A DNA stretch of 9,126 nucleotides, taken from positions 1-9,126 of the forward strand of contig JAWLFI010000110.1 in the NCBI GenBank assembly GCA_041685645.1, written 5' to 3'. Made by a program: the position numbers and the translations under genes. Position 1 is the first letter of the stretch, and every line of letters begins with the position of its first letter. This stretch comes from JAWLFI01 sp041685645 (lineage in GTDB: Bacteria > Bacteroidota > Bacteroidia > Chitinophagales > Saprospiraceae). Below are positions 5,877 to 9,126 of the stretch, piece by piece. Under the pieces are notes generated by a model. It saw nothing but the letters and a program-made list of their open reading frames with translations. It had not been told where the DNA came from and did no database searches.

Positions 5877-5943
5877 GCGTACCTTACGGCACGCAATATT
5901 ATTTCTGTTGTTTCTCTACCCATAGGGCGTCCCTACAGGACGC
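5877..5943. repeat. Pair of related GCGT/ACGC hairpins
   Basis: The first hairpin, 5877-5894, is GCGTACC-TTAC-GGCACGC with one mismatch. The second, 5927-5943, is a perfect 6-bp stem GCGTCC-CTACA-GGACGC. They share stem ends and similar loops and lie 33 bp apart. A T run (5954-5960) follows the second at a distance of about 10 bp, so terminator activity is possible but not clear. Confidence 0.5.
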
Positions 5944-6088
5944 TTTAATTCCGTTTTTTTGATAATGAAGAGTGGGAAAAGGACTTAGGTCGGATATTGT
6001 AGAAACGCGATGCCTCACGTCTCTTTTCTAACCCATTACTCACAATCAGGAACAAGAAAAAACCCCAACCTTTCAAAAAACCGTTCCT

Positions 6089-6193
6089 AATCAGAGTCAT
6101 CAGATCATCAAAAAAATCAGCGGTTCAGACATTGAGGGCCCCGCGCGTTTGCCATTGTAGAGACAAGGCACCGCCTACGCTATGAGCTTCGGC
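6089..6193 (+). repeat. 105-bp direct repeat, copy 1
   Basis: This copy matches 6339-6442 with 6 substitutions and one 1-bp gap. It contains AATCAG, GATCATCA, CGGTTCAGAC and GCGCGTTTGCCATT, then GTAGAGAC (6157-6164) and CACCGCCTACGCT. Similarity continues loosely upstream to TTTCAAAAAACC at 6071. Reading frames starting here are not conserved between copies because of the gap. Confidence 0.9.
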
Positions 6194-6207
6194 ATTCTTC
6201 GCTGGCA

Positions 6208-6281
6208 CAAAGTGTCGCCCCGCTGGGGCTGGAATTATTTTTTGAATTTGTTTTCTACAAAGGTGTCGCCGCTACGCGGCT
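6208..6281. repeat. Two GTGTCGCC hairpin units with compensating stem changes
   Basis: Unit one has ACAAAG, then GTGTCGCCCC-GCT-GGGGC (stem 6217-6221 with 6225-6229). Unit two, about 50 bp later, has ACAAAG, then GTGTCGCCGC-TAC-GCGGC (stem 6268-6272 with 6276-6280). The middle stem bases differ between units, but each change is matched on the other arm. Confidence 0.7.
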
Positions 6282-6338
6282 TTTTCTATGTACACCTTCT
6301 GGATTTGAAATCCGATTTATTGAAAGTTACCGTGAAGA

Positions 6339-6442
6339 AATCAGAGCCATCAGATCATCAAAAATATCAGCGGTTCAGACAATGAGGCCTTGCGCGTTTG
6401 CCATTGTAGAGACAGGGCACCGCCTACGCTATGAGCTTCGGC
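6339..6442 (+). repeat. 105-bp direct repeat, copy 2
   Basis: This is the second copy of the unit at 6089-6193, starting exactly 250 bp downstream and about 93 percent identical. Here the unit continues into a nested hairpin that copy 1 lacks. Past position 6193 copy 1 goes on with an unrelated sequence after CTTCGGC. Confidence 0.9.
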
Positions 6443-6461
6443 GGGCGAAGCACGCCCTGTC
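6406..6461. repeat. Nested inverted repeat inside copy 2
   Basis: The outer arms are GACAGGGC (6411-6418) and GCCCTGTC (6454-6461). The inner arms are GCTTCG (6435-6440) and CGAAGC (6446-6451) with the loop GCGGG. The octamer GTAGAGAC (6406-6413) leads in. This is the most complete palindromic unit of the GTAGAGAC family in the window. Confidence 0.7.
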
Positions 6462-6546
6462 ACTATCCACACCATCAACATTTGTATATCTCTCATCACT
6501 CAGCAGATTAAGCTGTAAAGGATCCCGGGGCAAGCCCGGAATGAGG

Positions 6547-6574
6547 ATTGTTTGTGTTATATTGTTTGTGTTAT
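6547..6574. repeat. Perfect 14-bp tandem duplication
   Basis: ATTGTTTGTGTTAT occurs twice in a row without a mismatch. It lies just before another GTAGAGAC (6584-6591). This is probably a slippage product. Confidence 0.9.
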
Positions 6575-6608
6575 TTGGTATTTGTAGAGACCTGCGACCC
6601 CGCAAAAA

Positions 6609-6657
6609 CAGGGCAGCCCGGTTCTTGGCGCTCTTTTCTTAGTTGTTTGTTCTTTGC
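6609..6657 (+). repeat. Second copy of the CAGGGCAGCCCGG unit
   Basis: CAGGGCAGCCCGGTTCTTGG, then CTCTTTTCTTAG and TTGTTTGTTCTTTGC, follow the order of 5619-5660 with a few substitutions and small indels. The mirrored right half present at 5672-5690 is missing here, so this copy is partial. Confidence 0.7.
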
Positions 6658-6708
6658 TCGCTCGGTGCAGACTTATTTCTTTATCATAAAGTTTATGAAT
6701 AGTGCGCG

Positions 6709-8991
6709 TTAAAAACTATAGCGCAAATTCAGCATGAGATTTCGCCCCGGATTCGTCACTTCGAAAGCGCGTAAAATAGACATGTGACTCAGGTAAGTTT
6801 CGTTGAGTAGGTTGAGTGCCCGGATCCCGACTTCTAAAGATTGGTTGTGCCATTGCCATTGATACTGGGCACCAATGTCCCATAATTGATATGCATCAGT
6901 AACTTCTTCGTTGAATCCCGGTCGGTTTTGCTGTGCAAACCATTGCCAACGCGTAGAGAGTGACACTTTGGGTAGAGCTGTCGGTTGATAGCGAAGCTTC
7001 AGGGAGTAATGATCCTGCGGTACGAAAGTCAAATTTTCTTCACGATCTCGCCGCTCGCCCCGAAACCAGGCCGCCTGGCCCTGAATTCGAAGCGAGCTCT
7101 GCGGCAGCATGTCGTAAGAAAAGGACAATTCTCCACCATAGAGTCTGGCGGGCGCTTGTTCAAAAGCCCAAATGGAAAGGCCATCTTCGGGTCGGACTTC
7201 ACCTGTGGCTGCAAAGAAGGTGAAATTGTTGATGTAGTTGATGTAAGTTGAAGCCTGTGTCGTCCAGCGCCCGTGTTGTTGAGAGTAATTGAGGTCCAGC
7301 TGAAGGCTTTGTTCCCGGTCGAATTCTGCATTTCCCATCTCGAATCGATTGGTGCCCGGGTGGGGCCCATTTGAGAATAGCTCTGCCAAATCCGGGGCTC
7401 GATAGCCCGAGGAGAGGTTGAGTCGCAGGGATCGTCCTTTTTTCCAAAATCGACTCACGCCCAAACTGCCCGTCCAACCCGTAAAATCCGTGTCGAGTCG
7501 TCGGCTCATGGGGTCTCCGGGCAGAACAAATCCGTAGTCGATGAGATGTTCGGCGCTGGCATCCGCTTCCACATATCGGTAATCATATCGCAGCCCCCCT
7601 TGAATATAATAAGAACCCAAATCGAGGCTTGACATATAATAGAAGCCCTGCTCAAAAATCGATGCATCGGGAATGAGAATTTCCTCGGCAGATTTCATGT
7701 TGCGACTTTGAATCCAGGACCCTTGCAGCCCAAAGGTGTGTTCCAGTGCGTGGTCACCCTGCCAGGAGAGTCGGCCATTGTAAAAACTGTGGTGTTGGAT
7801 CAGCCCCAGATCTACCTGATCGCGGCGCTCTTCAATCTCTTTTCGGTAATTGATGTGATGGCTGAGGTGAAAGTGGCTCACCCAATTTTGCCGCACGATT
7901 TTTTGAGCGTACGAAAAGACGTGATCTTCGACCTCTTGAAAAGGCAATTGGAGTTCTCGATCGTTGCGGGTAGTGGCCAGACTTTGGCCCGGCAGCATTT
8001 CGTCGTCTTCAATAATGCCCAGGTTTTGCTGGAGGTAGGTGTAGGACAGGCGATTTTCAAATTGTTGGCCCTTGTATCCGGCATGCAAACGGACGGTGTG
8101 ATTATCGAAGCGCGAATTGCCAATACTGCGGTGATGGCCATCTTTGTAATCGGCATGAGAGCTCATCGCAGCATCGGCACCTACAAAAAATCCTGATTCA
8201 AAGCCACGTCCCAATCTAAGGCTAGGCCTGAATCCGAGACTATTGCTATGGAGTGTAAGCCCCACTTCGCCACGCCATTGATTTTGTTGCCAAAGTTGCT
8301 CATCGTCCTGAAGCAGGATAACACCTCCCAGAGCGCCGGATCCATAGAGAACAGAAGCCGGGCCCTTGATGATATCGGCACGCGAAATACCGAGTTCGTT
8401 GAGACCGAGACCGTGATCGGCTCCCCATTGGTGGTTTTCTAATTTATTTCCCTGAAAAATCGTAACCACTCTACTAAAGCCAAGGCCCCGAATGAATGGT
8501 TTGGCTATGCCCTGGCCGAGCATGGCTGCGCTGACTGCCGGATCAGTCTCCAGTTGTCCCATGATACCGGAAGCCTGACCGCTGGTCTGAATATCCCGCG
8601 TAGAAACCCGGGAGACCAGATAGGGAGTAGGAGCCTGGATGCCCGTTTGCTGATCTATGACCACCACCTGCTCTAATCCCGTACTGGTGGCTTCGAGCTC
8701 CAAATTCAGCTGGCGATGTTCGCCTGCCGCTAACGAAAAGGTGTCGCGGCGCGTTTGAAAGCCCAGATAAGAAGTAGTCAATACATATCGTCCCGAAGGC
8801 AGGGATGGGATGATAAAGTGCCCTTGTTCGTCGGCAGTGGCTCCGATATCGAGAGAATCAATATACAGGGTAGCAAAAGCGGCCGGACCTTCCGGGCTTT
8901 TGATCTGGCCATGGAGTTCCGCCTTTTGTCCCGAAGCGGTATGACAAAGGCTGAGGGAAAGTAGGATAAAGAAGGGGAGAAGTTGTCGCAT
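6709..8991 (-). CDS. TonB-dependent outer-membrane receptor, possibly for a metal or metal complex
   Basis: This is a 760-residue receptor that should import a ligand across the outer membrane using TonB energy. Residues 1-21 are a signal peptide (cleavage near ASG-Q). Residues 24-105 form a carboxypeptidase-regulatory-like beta-sandwich (AELHGQI, ATADEQGHFIIPSLPSGRYVL, YLGF), typical of Bacteroidota receptors. A possible TonB-contact stretch (LEQVVVI) lies near 106-112. The plug runs roughly 120-230, with FIRGLGFSRVV, the segment FQGNKLENHQWGADHG (179-194) and IIKGPASVLYGSGALGG (207-223). The rest is a barrel ending NLRYSF with the expected C-terminal Phe. ENHQWG-DHG with a His-rich loop after the plug (HADYKDGHH, 279-287) resembles receptors related to ZnuD, so zinc or another metal is a guess, not a finding. 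There is no SusD partner. An exact TATATTTG element lies 43-50 bp upstream, and the gene stands alone in its orientation. Confidence 0.93.
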   Translation of the reverse strand: MRQLLPFFILLSLSLCHTASGQKAELHGQIKSPEGPAAFATLYIDSLDIGATADEQGHFIIPSLPSGRYVLTTSYLGFQTRRDTFSLAAGEHRQLNLELEATSTGLEQVVVIDQQTGIQAPTPYLVSRVSTRDIQTSGQASGIMGQLETDPAVSAAMLGQGIAKPFIRGLGFSRVVTIFQGNKLENHQWGADHGLGLNELGISRADIIKGPASVLYGSGALGGVILLQDDEQLWQQNQWRGEVGLTLHSNSLGFRPSLRLGRGFESGFFVGADAAMSSHADYKDGHHRSIGNSRFDNHTVRLHAGYKGQQFENRLSYTYLQQNLGIIEDDEMLPGQSLATTRNDRELQLPFQEVEDHVFSYAQKIVRQNWVSHFHLSHHINYRKEIEERRDQVDLGLIQHHSFYNGRLSWQGDHALEHTFGLQGSWIQSRNMKSAEEILIPDASIFEQGFYYMSSLDLGSYYIQGGLRYDYRYVEADASAEHLIDYGFVLPGDPMSRRLDTDFTGWTGSLGVSRFWKKGRSLRLNLSSGYRAPDLAELFSNGPHPGTNRFEMGNAEFDREQSLQLDLNYSQQHGRWTTQASTYINYINNFTFFAATGEVRPEDGLSIWAFEQAPARLYGGELSFSYDMLPQSSLRIQGQAAWFRGERRDREENLTFVPQDHYSLKLRYQPTALPKVSLSTRWQWFAQQNRPGFNEEVTDAYQLWDIGAQYQWQWHNQSLEVGIRALNLLNETYLSHMSILRAFEVTNPGRNLMLNLRYSF

Positions 8992-9033
8992 GGAGTCAGT
9001 TAAAAAAGATCACACTAAAATATGTTTTCGATG

Positions 9034-9041
9034 CAAATATA
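9034..9041 (-). promoter_or_regulatory. Promoter -7 element of the TonB-dependent receptor gene
   Basis: On the minus strand TATATTTG (9041-9034) matches the Bacteroidota -7 consensus TAnnTTTG exactly. It sits in a very AT-rich stretch. No TTG occurs at the usual 19-21 nt spacing; the nearest is 12 nt away (9056-9054), so the -33 element is weak or absent. Weak -33 regions often accompany regulated promoters, but no operator could be recognised. The leader to the ATG at 8991 would be about 35 nt. Confidence 0.6.
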
Positions 9042-9126
9042 TATAAATTTAGACAAGACTAAAAATAAATTACGAGAGGTCAGCAAACAATTAGGTAGAG
9101 GGTGATATTTAGAGCAGTCCTTCTGC

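Larger units (their letters stand above)
5216..6708. other. 1.5 kb gene-free repeat region
   Basis: No reading frame here has a credible protein: all are short, low in hydrophobic periodicity, and run through palindromes. The stretch holds several repeat families listed separately, arranged like a patchwork of degenerate copies. Near the left end, CCCGAA (5255-5260) and TTCGGG (5284-5289) can pair across a loop that itself contains GAAAAA/TTTTTC. This might end transcription of the upstream gene, but it is not a clean terminator. Near the right end CTTTATCATAAAG (around 6680) is a weak AT palindrome past the receptor gene. Confidence 0.7.

Noticed and set aside
5440..6591. CRISPR array
   Set aside because: The repeats are of different kinds, unevenly spaced, in both orientations, and there are no cas genes. 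The only regular pair is directly adjacent, with no spacer.
7708..8196. 162-codon plus-strand reading frame
   Set aside because: It is antisense to the barrel of the TonB-dependent receptor, whose frame is continuous and well supported. No domain was recognised in the antisense product.

Overview
The window looks like part of a Bacteroidota chromosome, probably from the Saprospirales/Lewinella-like side of the phylum. The phylum call rests on four things. There is a TonB-dependent receptor with an N-terminal carboxypeptidase-regulatory-like domain. Small lipoproteins and outer-membrane barrel proteins are encoded. No start codon has a clear Shine-Dalgarno sequence. Two promoters match the Bacteroidota -7 consensus TAnnTTTG exactly. 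The placement within the phylum is an inference from the overall style of the proteins and the palindromic intergenic repeats.

Layout. Positions 1-720 hold no convincing gene. Instead they carry a nested inverted arrangement: outer imperfect inverted repeats near 136-174 and 549-587 enclose two palindrome-rich repeat copies in opposite orientation (224-312 and 366-454). A CAU-anticodon tRNA gene follows on the minus strand (771-844), complete with its own promoter and intrinsic terminator. Divergent from it is a HAD-IA phosphatase gene resembling YihX (894-1517). A GC-rich hairpin island (about 1600-1795) separates that gene from a convergent small lipoprotein gene (1801-2187, minus). Divergent from the lipoprotein gene is a secreted S10-family serine carboxypeptidase (2271-3779, plus). 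Next is a 416-residue exported protein with a helical N-terminal half and a probable outer-membrane beta-barrel C-terminal half (3965-5215, plus).

Positions 5216-6708 form a 1.5 kb stretch without a supportable gene, packed with repeats: a 30-bp tandem pair, a roughly 105-bp direct repeat at 93 percent identity with a third degenerate copy, five occurrences of the octamer GTAGAGAC or its complement, and many hairpins, some with compensating changes in both stem arms. The window ends with a TonB-dependent receptor on the minus strand (6709-8991) and its promoter near 9034-9041.

The genes do not form an obvious pathway. Each appears to be transcribed alone, in divergent or convergent pairs. 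Four of the five proteins are predicted to be exported to the envelope, so the common theme is cell-surface and periplasmic work: uptake, peptide trimming and unknown outer-membrane roles. I see no defence system, CRISPR array, intact transposase or biosynthetic cluster. The least explained part is the roughly 2.4 kb of structured repeat DNA in three islands.
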